A stretch of DNA of 64,000 nucleotides. It comes from Solen grandis. Lineage: Eukaryota > Mollusca > Bivalvia > Adapedonta > Solenidae. The stretch's first letter is position 1; each line of letters begins with the position of its first letter. The position numbers and the translations under genes were made by a program. The DNA lies in assembly GCA_021229015.1 (NCBI GenBank), contig CM037781.1, positions 33,645,525 through 33,709,524 on the forward strand, written 5' to 3'. Below the pieces are notes generated by a model. The model worked only from the letters and a program-made list of their open reading frames with translations. It was not told where the DNA came from and ran no database searches. Positions 12,748-23,956 of the stretch are shown in pieces.

Positions 12748-14671
12748 GGAGCAGCGCTGTTGTGCCGACTTTTACCTATCTATGATTTAAAAGAATTCAG
12801 ATATCTGAATTTGAATGTTTGAATAATCCATGATGGTAAATTTTGTTAATATGCATGCTTTAATATTTGTATATAACGGTATCTGTTTAAATCCATATTC
12901 AATTATAATGAAATAATGATTATAACTTTTAATATTTTTAATTAAAATAAATGATTCATATTCGTAGATTACCAGATAAGTTTTTAACAAACCGGTTTTT
13001 GTTATTATAGTTCTTGCAAGCTGACCATTTTGATTCCTGTGTTTACTGAATCGTAACAGATAATATTCTTCACACATGTAACAGATTGTGATAAATGTAA
13101 ACTGAATGTCGTAAAAGCAAACAAAATGTATTTCTGTGTGTTACCTTAAATATTGATATATTTTTCTTTGTATTATGGGTGTATTTCCTATTAAGATATT
13201 TGGGTTATTCAGAAACAAAGTTGAAGGAAAACTTTCTCTGTTGTTTTGTGAGAAAGATATTTTTTCGTATATGTTATCAGTATATCACACTTAAATTTGT
13301 TTTTCAATTTTAATGCATATTTGTGTTGCGTGTCGCTGTCCTAATTGAGAATCAACTGCAGACATATTTGTATAAGTAATATCCTAAAAGGACTGTCCCT
13401 ATAAGCAGGCCCGTCCTAAATAAAATAACATACTTTTTTTCTAGTGATTAAATATATTTTATCGAGAAATTAGCAGGGATACATACAAATAATACATGAT
13501 ACCTTAAATACTAGTAAGTGTTTTGATAAACATTTATTTTTTTCATATGTAGAGATATATCTATTTTTCCATGCTTTTGATTTTTGATTCTATATTTTCT
13601 CTTTATAAATGATTGTAGAGTTCGATCCATGATTTCTATGACTTCAATGTTATATTTTTTTAAGATCATAAATAAAATTGACCCATCAGATCGCTCTCTA
13701 TACACACCGTAAATAGAGATGTTGCAGTTTTGAACCTTTTTAATATACAAATTGATAATATTTTGCTTTATTTCTGTTTAAAATGTGCCTTTCGACAAGA
13801 ATTCGCTATATCGTGTTAATTGACTAGACTTGACTTGACTGACTATTTGAGCTTACCGTCGCTTCGACAGTATTTCAGTCATATAGCGACGTCCAGCTAC
13901 AGGTTGAGGAAGATCCCGAATGCACGGAGGCATCCGGGTAGAACCACCGACCTACCGCAAGCCAGCTGGAAGGCTTCTTCACATGAAAATCCAAACAACC
14001 TTGCCGGGTTTCGAAACCATGCGGTGAGGAGTCGTATTAATTGAATATCAGACAATGCGAACTATGCATAGAAGGTAATTGTAGTATATATCTGTACAAA
14101 GCTAATATCTCCGTAATCGAGCGATGTCAGACTCCATTCCTTACCATGTTTCCAAACATAGGTAAACAAGAAGGCGGTTTAAAAATAATCGATACTATTC
14201 CTTAGATACAGTCAAATGAAATTCGACCCTACACGGCTGAAGTATATGTGCATATAGTGCGCGTGATTCAAAGTTATGATTAAAAACCAGAGAAGAACAC
14301 AACGTGGATAATATCTGAGAAACATTTTTATCAATCAATAATGGTAATTGGTAATAATGCTTACCACTGTAGTACACTGTCCCATCAAGAACATCCAAGT
14401 CTGTCGTGTTATCAAACCGTTTAGTACTTCCAACACACAGACCAGTATCGGCGTTATAAAACACCCCGTTACAGGGTTCTGTATGTTTGTAGCATCGGTA
14501 CATACACGAAATGTCACTCTTTGCTTTCTCAGTGAAGACTGCTTCATTTGCAGGACACATCTTTTGTTCAAGATTATTCTGAAGCTCATAAACTTCTCCA
14601 GTTTCAATGCTTTTAACCGTATTGATGAAAGCAATAAAAACAAATATAAGCCCGCTTTTAGGATTCGCCAT
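5294..14671 (-). CDS. secreted PAN + fibrinogen-domain lectin (FREP/ficolin-like), five exons
   Basis: Exons join (minus) as 14671-14365, 12473-12331, 9651-9555, 7718-7548 and 5553-5294, giving 978 bp or 325 residues. All introns are GT-AG and the phases (1, 0, 1, 1) keep one open frame. Residues 1 to about 21 form a signal peptide. Residues 22-102 are a PAN/apple-like domain with Cys39, 56, 60, 67 and 79. Residues 111-325 are a full-length fibrinogen-related domain: [48 protein letters not shown], the calcium-site motif FDRDRD (255-259), NCAEI, and the terminal SLKRTKM. The family comprises secreted, often calcium-dependent, glycan-binding lectins used in molluscan immunity. The canonical CH.SNLNG pocket motif is here CSPFNPNG, so ligand choice may differ. 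The exon model is inferred by eye; the domain calls are firm. Confidence 0.88.
5835..7005. mobile_element. GC-rich DNA transposon with TIRs, non-autonomous
   Basis: The ends are inverted copies: ctacggtcacaa at 5838 and ttgtgaccgtag ending at 7002, with inner similarity through gccgcctrccg. The element is far richer in GC and CpG than its surroundings and is full of GCCGGCGGCAG-type words. It sits in intron 4 of the lectin gene. No transposase frame is visible; the longer ORFs inside are by-products of GC-rich repeats. I could not identify a clean target-site duplication, so the superfamily is open. Confidence 0.75.
6698..6944. repeat. 130-bp tandem duplication inside the GC-rich element
   Basis: The segment starting gacgtcacacacccctcg at 6698 recurs almost unchanged at 6828, including the gcctgccgccgcccggaac and ttcgcaccgacttgtac blocks. 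Near identity implies a recent duplication. Confidence 0.9.
7548..7718 (-). CDS. lectin exon 4: central fibrinogen domain
   Basis: A 171-bp exon with acceptor atctgtag and strong donor gtaagt. The sequence runs [11 protein letters not shown], then [19 protein letters not shown] and a [14 protein letters not shown] end. These match the LHQLT, L.V.L.D..G...YA.Y and L.IGGYSGTAGD blocks of the domain. Confidence 0.85.
7948..8150 (+). repeat. tRNA-derived SINE in lectin intron 3
   Basis: The head has gtagtcgagtgtaaatcgctg and the B-box-like ggtttgagtccagg. The tail has tagctggtcgaaatgactg and ctatcgcatcgacggcaaa. This is the same block order as the other copies. Confidence 0.7.
8548..8746. mobile_element. 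piggyBac-type MITE, 199 bp
   Basis: The left end CCCTTTCCCTCAT is mirrored by ATGAGGGAAAGGG at the right end. Both sides are flanked by TTAA (8544-8547 and 8747-8750). TTAA target sites and CCC-starting TIRs are the hallmark of piggyBac elements; Kolobok also uses TTAA but the ends fit less well. It lies in lectin intron 3 and codes for nothing. Confidence 0.85.
9188..9385 (-). repeat. tRNA-derived SINE in lectin intron 3
   Basis: On the minus strand the B box reads ggttcgaatcc (about 9350). It is followed by the shared body and tail, with tagctggactgaaatac and the cgaagcgatgg end near 9200. Moderately diverged. Confidence 0.75.
9555..9651 (-). CDS. lectin exon 3: VFQRR...GEHWLG
   Basis: A 97-bp exon with acceptor gtttttaag and donor gtagat. 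It begins in phase 0 with VFQRR and ends in phase 1 inside the Gly codon of HWLG. It lies in the expected place between the GGWT exon and the LHQM exon. It is too short to stand out as an ORF and would be missed by an ORF scan. Confidence 0.85.
10246..11437. mobile_element. pearl/HINE-like repeat element with tandem core
   Basis: Starts near agaggaccaagatggccctg and ends at a hairpin, ctcaccctgagcac-aa-gtgctcaggtgag (11406-11436), followed by CTAA. The core holds about seven imperfect copies of a unit near 140 bp, marked by gacctggtgacctagttttt and tggcctctagagtgttcaca. A terminal hairpin next to CTRR is typical of Helitron/Helentron ends. Bivalve pearl elements and other Helentron-associated sequences have this tandem-core plan. 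Lies in lectin intron 2. Confidence 0.7.
12331..12473 (-). CDS. lectin exon 2: start of fibrinogen domain
   Basis: Acceptor ctattaag precedes the exon and donor gtaaac follows tggacg. Using that acceptor restores the frame from exon 1 (split codon gct). The exon encodes DCADIL through DGGGWT, and the boundary after GGWT is usual for fibrinogen-related genes. Confidence 0.85.
12707..12743. repeat. (TG)n microsatellite
   Basis: Uninterrupted TG dinucleotides of about 37 bases in lectin intron 1. Confidence 0.98.
13828..14040 (-). repeat. tRNA-derived SINE in lectin intron 1
   Basis: The plus strand reads gcttaccgtcgcttcgacag, then tagcgacgtccagc, ccgcaagccagctggaagg and a B-box remnant near gccgggtttcgaaacc. 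These are the reverse complement of the common SINE. The tRNA-like head is truncated. Confidence 0.8.
14365..14671 (-). CDS. lectin exon 1: signal peptide and PAN domain
   Basis: The start codon is at 14671. MANPKSG is followed by a hydrophobic stretch ([12 protein letters not shown]) and a likely cleavage near residue 21. The five cysteines suit a PAN/apple fold. The exon ends at a good donor, acagtg|gtaagc, in phase 1. The frame stays open past the donor to 14195, but that extension has no domain similarity. Confidence 0.8.
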
Positions 14672-14730
14672 TTTCTTTTGAGTATGAATTCACATAAATG
14701 ATCACTTGACAATGTCCTAAAGCCTGAAGC

Positions 14731-14742
14731 TAATATATATCG
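14731..14742 (-). promoter_or_regulatory. possible TATA element of the lectin gene
   Basis: The minus strand reads gatatatatta about 60 bases before the start codon, which would place transcription start roughly 30 bases before the ATG. AT-rich surroundings make chance matches easy. Confidence 0.35.
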
Positions 14743-16849
14743 TATGCTCAGAAGACTCCACTGTTATGCTTTAGGAGACCGCCTTGAAACTGACTGTTTC
14801 TGTAATAAGCAGCACGTGATTTTGATGTGCATGGCGTAATCGCGTGACTCCTCCTTCTCATATTCATTGATTATTTGTGCAATGAAATATGATGTAGCTA
14901 TTGATAAAAAGGAGGGACGAGAGTATACGGTTATAGTACCATTGGTTGAACATGCTTGATTATCCATTTGAGTGACAGTGCTAGAGTGACTTTCAAGATA
15001 CATACGTCTTTTTTTTTTGAAAATTTATTCTATGTTAAGTTAATTTTCTACAAAGACCTCTTTGTGGTGTTGTGCTGGTACTACGAAATGGACCTTGATT
15101 TTCCAAGATGCTATTTCCACCTGCTTGACTTTTTTCAACAGCATGTTTTGATGCAGTTGTTTCCAAATATTAATAATTTACAGTAACTGAAAATATCGAC
15201 ATACATTATTCTAATTCACTGCTTAACATTACATTGTACTATTGAGATGAGAAAACATTCTATAAGCCTTTCCAATCTGAATGTGCTGATTTCAGTTTGG
15301 TCTAGCTTTCTAATCGATATTTTCTCATGGTGTAAAATGGAAAAATGGTTAACTGTTTAACCATATTTCATCAGAACTACCCTTCCAGATACCAGCATTC
15401 TTAATTTATTTAGAATAATTTATTTAGCTGGAACAAAACACACCTTTCTGATTAAGTTTTCTTTCGTGATGACATACTTTATCGTCATTATTTTGGCGGA
15501 TTTAGAACATTGAAGTGTCCATGCTTTTAGGCTTAATGTTGAATCCCTTTCTATTACTGATGTTAAAATTGTTGAAACAGTGTTTAAAGAATATTTTCTG
15601 CCTCTCCTTTCAAGAATGTTGATCAGTCAATTATGATTTATTTTGATAAATTAATGCAATTCACGGTAAAAGAGTATATATTTGTGATATACTTTTTCAT
15701 TGTCACTGCTGTTACTTTGCTGTCCGTCATGTTACTGCAGTGTCAACGCCGCTACCAACTAGTTGTCTGTACTTTGTTGTAAGAACTGTTCAATATGTGT
15801 ATACTGCTGATTTATGTGCCTTAAAACGTATCAAAAATTAATCAAAAACAGTAAAACAGACCAGAAATTGCATTTGCCACAGCCCCCATAATCTTATTGC
15901 CTTAAACAAACGTAAAATAGATACGTTTAAATCCATTCTCATTTTTATAAGCTAATTTAAAATAGTATGCTACACAATACTTTTACAAAAATATTTCCTT
16001 GAAAAAATATCCACTATGTATGGTAACAGGATGGACATTTGACCTTAAACCAGATTACTTTTGCTTTCCTTTATCTTCAATCGAACAGGCGGTGCATATT
16101 TTGTTTTCTCTTTAAGGTAAGTTACTTAAAAAAAAAAAAACAAAAAAAAAATCATGTTTTTTTTTTTTTTATTATGGTTTCCAACATTAATTTTTAGGAA
16201 AATTCTGAGAATATATCATATATAACCCTCGGAAGATAGCCTTTCGAATCGACATCCAAATCAAAATAAACATCAATGAGATTTTAATATATGTATTAAA
16301 TAAATGTAATATCGATTAATCAGGCTGTTTGCACCCATTTAAATAAGTGTACATTTTGTAAAAATACTTTATGTGTACAACTTTGTTGTATCTGATGGCG
16401 ACCATCATTACATTAAACTATTCTGTGCATCTCTTTTTGATTAAAATATTAAAAAATCACAATTTTATGCTGGAGACAAGTGTTTCGACAATTTCTGAGA
16501 ATGATTCATATCAGCAACAAGGTTTTAATGAGACTGTGACAGGGAGAAAAAAACAAGATTATTCGAGTGCGCGTGGTACAAGTTATCATTGTAACACCCT
16601 TACACCATATCAGAAGTAGACAATGGGAATATAGAAGAAATAAGGCGTTAATAAATGAGATAACATTACAATTCCTTCCGAAAATTATAGCATAGCTTCT
16701 ACAAATAATAATAGTTCTTTAAGATTAAAAATATTTGAATATTTTGATCCAAAGCGGACTGTTTTCTTTTTCAGATTTATAATGCAGATAAATCCCTTCC
16801 CACATTTTTACTAAAATATATCAAGACTATATTTCTCGACATTGGTATG
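14743..16849. other. no gene seen upstream of the lectin gene
   Basis: AT-rich spacer with poly-A and poly-T runs near 16125-16175. Small open frames on both strands (for example 14764-15003 minus and 14956-15186 plus) show no domain, signal or repeat structure. Confidence 0.4.
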
Positions 16850-16915
16850 TTGCGGCCATGGATCAAACTCACGACCTCCTGGTTAAGACGCTTGAAATGT
16901 TTGGCCACCGTAAAT
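16850..16915 (-). repeat. tRNA-like SINE head fragment
   Basis: On the minus strand, ggtggccaaacatttcaagc resembles an A-box region and gtcgtgagtttgatccatgg a B box. No body or tail follows, so this is a fragment. Confidence 0.45.
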
Positions 16916-16957
16916 GCCTAGAATACTAACGGGAAATGAGATCTTAATATCGTTTGC

Positions 16958-16958
16958 T

Positions 16959-16993
<35 letters not shown>

Positions 16994-16995
16994 TT
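16958..16995. repeat. (TTTA)n microsatellite
   Basis: About nine TTTA/ATTT tetranucleotides in a row. Confidence 0.95.
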
Positions 16996-17288
16996 ACATG
17001 ATGTGGTTTGAAATATCAATAACTCAATCTAACCATGCAGTGATCATTCAGGTTATGGGTGCCACTCATTTGTGTTCAACCTTTTCCTGGATTCGTCTTT
17101 TAGTTTGGTTGCAGCGTTTATTGCCAGACCTTGTAATTAGCTGGACTACTCAAGATGATTAAATACTGTCATGACTACCTTTACTTCTATCATGACACTA
17201 AAATTAGATACACGTCATGGGGACCAATAATGAATATATATGTATACAATCAACTATCTTTACAACGGCTGTGTTTCTTTCATGTTCA

Positions 17289-18580
17289 CAGTATAACACA
17301 CTTTGTACATAGCGCTACACCGATCAAAGTATAACACACTCCGTACTTAACGCTAAACAGATCACAGTGTAACACGCTGTACATAGCGCTATACCGATCA
17401 TAGTATAACACACTCCGTACTTAACGCTAAACAGATCACAGTGTAATACGCTGCACATAGCGCTATACCGATCATAGTATAACACACTCCGTACTTAACG
17501 CTAAACAGATCACAGTGTAATACGCTGTACATAGCGCTATACCGATCATAGTATAACACACTCCGTACTTAACGCTAAACCGATCACACAGTGTTATACG
17601 TTGTACATAGCGCTATACCGATCATAGTATAACACACTCCGTACTTAACGCTAAACCTATCACAGTGTAACAAGCACTGTACAAGGCATACCGCAGATAA
17701 CACACTTGTAATAGCGCAATCCGATACAGATAACATACCGATCACAGCATAACACACTCTGTATTTAGCGCGATACTGATGTAACACACTATGTACATAG
17801 CGCTATACCGATTTTAGTATAACACACTTTGTACATAACGCTTAACCGACCACAGTATAACACACTCTGTACATAGCGCAATACCGACCACAGCATAACA
17901 CACTTTGTATATAGCGCAATGCCGATCACAGCATAACACACTCTGTATTTAGCGCGATACTGATGTAACACACTATGTACACAGCGCTATACCGATTTTA
18001 GTATAACACACTATGTACATAGCGCTATACCGATTTTAGTATAACACACTTTGTACATAACGCTTAACCGATCACAGCATAACACACTCTGTACATAGCG
18101 CAATACCGATAACAGTATAACACACTTTGTACATAGCGCAATACCGATCACAGCATAACACACTCTGTACATAACGCTTATCCGATCAAAGTATAAAACA
18201 CTCTGTACATAGCGCAATACCGATCACAGTATTACACTCTGATTTAGCGCAATACTGATCTAACACACTTTGTGCATAGTGCTATATCGATCTAACACAC
18301 TTTGTACATAGTGCTATACCGATCTAACACACTTTGTACATAGTGCTATATCGATCTAACACACTTTGTACATAGTGCTATACCGATCTAACACACTTTG
18401 TACATAGCGCTATACCGATTACAGTGTAACACACACTGTAAATAGTGCTATACCAATCACAGTAAACGCACTCTGTTCATATCGCAATACAGATCACAAT
18501 GTAACACACACTCTGTATTTAACGCGATACTGATCTAACACACTCTGTTCTTAGCACTTTACCGATCACAGTGTAACACT
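17289..18580. repeat. minisatellite with 37-bp monomers and 74-bp higher-order units
   Basis: Monomers have the form gatcacagtataacacactc followed by tgtacatagcgctatacc. At 17411, 17485 and 17559 the same variant recurs exactly 74 bases apart, so two monomer types alternate as a dimer. Between about 18260 and 18420 the monomer is shorter, about 32 bp, having lost acagtgt-like bases; ctatatcgat and ctataccgat variants alternate there. Three ORFs on the minus strand are only translations of the repeat. Confidence 0.95.
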
Positions 18581-19747
18581 GGCAACAGGAAATATTATAT
18601 CAGATTTTGTAAGAAAATATTGTTTACCCTTTAAATATTTAGATATTAGAAAGCTTCTCTCCGTTCTATCCTCTTCAAAATAGTAAAGCATTCATTTAAA
18701 AAACGTAAATTTACTACTTAGTAGTAGTAGCAGCTGTACTACAGTACGGATTATATTTATAAAATGTAGAGCGGAACCATAATCTCGAATATCAGGGGAG
18801 TAGCTTGGCTCACTAAAATTCCTGCTGCGCGGGATCTGTTGGGGAATTTTGGATTTTTGCATGGCCGTAGGAACAATCTAGTTTGTTTTTGAGGTTTTCT
18901 TTTTAATGTGAATGTACCTATTTCGTTTGGATTTTCTAGAAATAAAGACCTAAACTTCTACTGACCGAACATGCTCATAAGTAGCCTTTACACTATAATA
19001 TTGAAATTCCTGACGTTCATTCACGAACGTAATCTAGAGTTATCGTATGTAAGGCTAAGCACTTGATATCATACATTTGTTTATTTGTGAAAACTGGTGA
19101 AATACTGTGTTTATCAGTGAGATAAAATCCATATCTCAGAGTGTGGGTGATTGATTTGCCGGGACTATTTTTACATATAAAGGATATGTAGCAGCAGTTA
19201 GCATAAAATTACAAGAACATTTGTTTGTTTTGAGTGAATATGGAATATATCACATCCTGAATTGATACAATTTTCACGTTATGAAATTGAATCACTTCTC
19301 AATGAGATATATGTCATATTCACTAAAAACAAACATTTATTTATCAAACAGTGAAACCTATGTTCCTATAGACGTTATGTTGAGGAACTCCCTGTAATAT
19401 AAATATATATTTTAACAACAGAAAGACACACACAAACACAAACATGAATTACGCTCTTAAAGATCGTCATATCGATGTATAAAATACGCAAGTAGAACAT
19501 AAAGTTTCGTGCATGAATGCATTTGCATCAGAAAAAATGAAGTATGTTAGGCAATGTACAAGATTCAAGCCAAATTATTAACTTGTTTTAAATCTTAAAA
19601 CTAACTATAATTTAAGTACAATGTAATTTATTTCAAAATTCGCCACTCTCAACCGTTAATAAAAATGTACCCAAACACACTCTCAGGAAGAAGGTAAATG
19701 CCTCTGTCATAAAATCAAAATACCGTCATGCAGATCGATTATTACCT
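18581..19747. other. no gene seen
   Basis: AT-rich spacer between the minisatellite and the Foldback-like element. No exon, RNA gene or transposon end recognised. Confidence 0.4.
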
Positions 19748-19756
19748 CAATAATAA
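19748..19756. repeat. target-site duplication CAATAATAA, left copy
   Basis: Identical to 21324-21332 on the far side of the Foldback-like element. Confidence 0.85.
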
Positions 19757-21323
19757 ATGTGCATAAAGTTAGTTCCTTATTCCTTTTTCGAATAAGGAAT
19801 AAGGAACTGGTTCCTTATTCCTTATTCAAATGCGAATAAGGAACAGTAAAATTGGCAGAGGCATATGACTTTATTTTAGCATAAATATGATCTAAATAAT
19901 ATAATTAAGCATGAGAAATACTATATGAAATGTTCCAAGTGCATAAGAACCATTTTTATGAAGAAAATGCGAAAGTCGAATAAGGAATAAGGAACTGGTT
20001 CCTTATTCCTTATTCAAACGCGGATAAGGAACAGAAAAATTAACAGATGCACATGACTTTATTTTAACATAAATGTTATCTAAAGCATGTAATTAAGCAT
20101 GAGAAATACAATATAAGAGGTTCCAAGTGCCTAAGAACAATTTTTTTTATGAAAAAATGCAGAAGTCGAATAAGGAATAAGGAACTTGGAACCTCTTATA
20201 TTGTATTTCTCATCCTTAATTATATTATTTAGATCATATTTATGCTAACATAAATTCATATGCATCTGCCAATTTTACTGTTCCTTATTCGCATTTGAAT
20301 AAGGAATAAGGAACCAGTTCCTTATTCCTTATTCGACTTATGCATTTTTTTTCATAAAAAATGGTTTGAAAGCACTTGGAACCTCTTATATTGTATTTCT
20401 CATGCTTAATTACATGCTTTAGATAACATTTATGCTAAAATAAAGTCATATGCATCTGCCAATTTTACTGTTCCTTATTCGCGTTTGAATAAGGAATAAG
20501 GAACCAGTTCCTTATTCCTTATTCGACTTTCGCATTTTCTTCATAAAAATGGTTCTTATGCACTTGGAACATTTCATATAGTATTTCTCATGCTTAATTA
20601 TATTATTTAGATCATATTTATGCTAAAATAAATTCATATGCATCTGCCAATTTTACTGTTCCTTATTCGCATTTGAATAAAGATAAAGGAACCAGTTCCT
20701 TATTCCTTATTCGGCTTATGCATTTTTTTCATCATAAAAAAAATGGTTTTAAATCACTTGGAACCTCTTATATTGTATTTCGCATGCTTAATTTTATTGT
20801 TTAGATCATATTTATGTTAAAATATAGTCATATGCATCTGCCAATTTTACTGTTCCTTATTCGCGTTTGAGTAAGGAATAAGGAACCAGTTCCTTATTCC
20901 TTATTCGACTTATGCATTTTTTCATAAAAAGAATGTTCTTAGGAACTTGGAACCTCTTATATTGTATTTCTCATGCTTAATTACATGCTTTAGATAACAT
21001 TAATGCTAAAATTAAGTCATGTGCATCTGTTATTTTTTCTGTTCCTTATTCGCGTTTGAATAAGGAATAAGGAACCAGTTCCTTATTCCTTATTCGACTT
21101 TCGCATTTTCTTCATAAAAATGGTTCTTATGCACTTGGAATCTCTTATATAATATTTCTCATGCTTAAATACATGCTATAGATCACATTTATTTTAACAA
21201 CAAGTCATGTGCATCTGCCACTTTTTTTGTTCTTTATTTGTGTTTGAATAAGGAATAAGGAACCAGTTCCTTATTCCTTATTCGAAAAAGGAATAAGGAA
21301 TAAGGACCTAACTTTATGCACAT
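19757..21323. mobile_element. Foldback-like element, 1,567 bp, with palindromic subrepeats
   Basis: The ends are perfect inverted copies, ATGTGCATAAAG and CTTTATGCACAT, flanked by a perfect 9-bp duplication. The whole interior consists of units of about 190 bp. Each unit contains a near-perfect palindrome built from gaataaggaataaggaac and its complement. About two units point one way up to 20190 and about six point the other way after it, so orientation flips at an asymmetric centre. No coding sequence. Nine-base duplications suit Foldback or Mutator-like elements. The transposase source is not in this window. Confidence 0.9.
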
Positions 21324-21332
21324 CAATAATAA
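21324..21332. repeat. target-site duplication CAATAATAA, right copy
   Basis: Matches the left copy at 19748-19756 in all nine positions. Confidence 0.85.
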
Positions 21333-22305
21333 TACTAAGGTTTGTCTTTAATATGATTTATGAAGTCATAAGATATATAATTCATGGGGCCCTTAAAATA
21401 TAACCATAATGGCATTGGTAATAACTTACGTATGTATGAATATTGCTATTGAATATTGAATAAGTGTTAATTACTTCTGCTAGTTGCTAAATCAATTTAT
21501 GGCAATATTATATTGTTTATGGTTTGCCAATTTACGTAACTGGAAGATCAATTTTCAGTATTTTGAATAATTTAAAATTTAGATAACAGAGAAATTCAAC
21601 AAAAAACACGTTTATTTTCAACACACACGTTACTGAATGACGTATGATGTTACGTTACATATAACATAATGTTGTTTATAATAACTCTGATACACATTGA
21701 TACCATACCACAGTTTCTTATTAAATGTTTGACCACTATTTCGCTTCTTCCTAAGTCTCACATGTCTTCCATAAAACCTGCTTAGAAATTTAAGTTACGT
21801 ATAACAATTTATTCACATAAACAAACTATTAGTAACCTAGAGAGTCCGTGTTGGGAGCGACAAGTCACCGCACAGCTGTAGTTATTCCAACCCAGAAATA
21901 TGATTGTTGGCATCTTCATCAAATAAATAGCTTACCACTGCTGATGGCCGGTATTGTTTTGTTTTCAATCTCACTGTATGCAGAAATATAAATAAGAAAA
22001 ACATTATAGGAACACCTGCAGTTCAAGAGAATAATTAACAACTTGGATATATCTGATAGAACGTATCCTGCTTTAATCAAGTATTTATTGATATATCCCA
22101 AAGTATTCATATTTAGATTGTTTTAAGAACGATTGATACTCCCCGAAGTACTCCACAGATGGCGTGTCAGACCTGCAGTATTTTAACAATACACACGACT
22201 AATTTTTATGCAAATCATCAAAGACGCCGCGTATGTTTTTGATGCACGACTTAGATAAAAGCTCCTTTTAAAAGGAGGTTTGACTAGTTTATTATGTTGT
22301 TGTTG
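21333..22305. other. no gene seen
   Basis: AT-rich spacer; nothing recognised. Confidence 0.4.
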
Positions 22306-22450
22306 TATTGGGGTTTACCGTCGCTGCGATAGTATTTCAATCATATAGCGACGCCCAGCAAATTACAGGTGGAGGAAGACCCCGAGTACACAGAGGTACC
22401 CGGGTAGAACCATCGACTTATCTATCCAAAGCATATGCTATTAAACCACC
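22306..22450 (-). repeat. tRNA-derived SINE, partial
   Basis: The plus strand reads gtttaccgtcgctgcgatag, then tagcgacgcccagcaaatta and gtacccgggtagaaccat. This is the reverse complement of the SINE tail and body. The head is missing. Confidence 0.8.
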
Positions 22451-23694
22451 AACTATTTTTGTTCAAGTTTTGGCCCAAGTATAATATCCAAGTACTGTCG
22501 GGTGAATTAACCAGTAAAATTTGAATTTCTTAGCACATAGTTGCAAGTGTTGTTAAATACTGTTTGTCATGTATGAACAGATTCAAACAATAGTTTTTTA
22601 TACAGATTTTTTTCAAAGAGTTTTGTGTTTTGATTATTTCATCTGCTAAATTATAAGCTCAACTGTGAAGTCCGATGTAATGATTGTTCTAATAAAAATA
22701 AATAGTTTCCTTGATGTATTTTGTTAAACCTAAAGCAATGTACCAGAACAACAAGTCGATTGCTGCTCACCGGGTCTCGAAGTTCCACACGGCAAATCGT
22801 CACATGCCACTTTTGGACCCTGTGTTTGAATGTCTCAACACATGTCCTAAGTAACGTAAATGAAACGAAGTTTGTAAATTGATTATGCCAGTGAAATGCA
22901 ATGTATATATAACATTTTGAGAGAAAATTACTTATCCGCAATTATACATTTACGACATTGTCTTTGGTTTCCCTCAGTTTTTGGGTGAACACTGCTATCT
23001 GGATCAGTGACTTGTGCAAGCTAGTGCCGTCATAGTCTCACTTATAGATTGCCTGTGTTTCTGACTAATTACACAACTTTGGGAAACCAGCATATGACGT
23101 GTACACAGACGGATAAGCTCGGCTATCTGCCAAATGCAATATGTCCGAAATGTTGCAAGAACGATGATAAGGGAATCACAAAATCAAGTAAAGCCATTTC
23201 AGAAAATTCCAATAACATGTGCATGTATTACATGTATTTACAATCAGCTGGTCAAAATATTTCTACTCGGCAATGATACACACCATTTTGCCAAATATAT
23301 CCTCATCTGTAGGCTGTTTGGTTCAGAGATTTTTAAAGTTTGTTCTAAAAGGTTCATGTAAATCAAAAGTGTCTTCAGCCTATTATTTCCATAAATGTAT
23401 GTTTTAGCTTTTTCTTTTATATTATCTATTAATTCCCTGATATATAATTACTGGAAGAGTTACGGCCAGCAAGATACATGAAAGTTAAAGACAGTAAGCT
23501 ACTTAAGCGGTGTTAATATCAATATAAAAAAATCATTATCATCATAAAGGACATTGATAACCAAACAAAATAGCACAGATAAGTTTGATTTGGTACGCGA
23601 TTTAGGTACAAGTCCGGATTTTACTATCACCCCGATAGTTATTACTTCCTTTGATAAGTACCTTAAAGTAGCGTAGCGTGATTATATCTATAAG
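22451..23694. other. no gene resolved upstream of the collagen-like pseudogene
   Basis: Earlier exons of the collagen C4-like gene would be expected on this side, but I found no Gly-X-Y stretch or signal peptide. Overlapping small ORFs at 23049-23407 look like chance. Confidence 0.35.
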
Positions 23695-23950
23695 GTTCAG
23701 CCTATTTAAGGTTGGGACGCACTACTTGTTCCGGTAATTGCACTGAAAATTGTACTCCGGTAAATCATATACATCAAAGTCTCTTAATACATGTATTCAT
23801 TTGAACGATTTGCTTTGGTATACATCATTGAATCTACACTTAATCTTCAGATTGTAACTATTCTCCTCGATTCTGACATGCCTCATTTAGAATGAAAACT
23901 AATAAAATATTTAAATATTCTTCAAACAATTTTCAGGGTTAACTGGAGGG

Positions 23951-23956
23951 AGTCCT
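23951..23956. repeat. target-site duplication AGTCCT, left copy
   Basis: Identical to 28507-28512. Removing one copy plus the element restores the collagen-like reading frame. Confidence 0.93.

Noticed and set aside
14195..14364. Extension of the lectin exon 1 frame past the donor site
   Set aside because: A strong donor at 14364 in the right phase leads to exon 2; the extension has no fibrinogen or PAN similarity.
17584..18217. Three repetitive minus-strand ORFs (MLHQYRAKYRV-type)
   Set aside because: They are only translations of the minisatellite and start and stop with unit phase.
17289..21323. Regularly spaced repeats that could suggest a CRISPR array
   Set aside because: Adjacent units are whole-unit tandem copies with no unique spacers, and the genome is animal. 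They are a minisatellite and a Foldback element.
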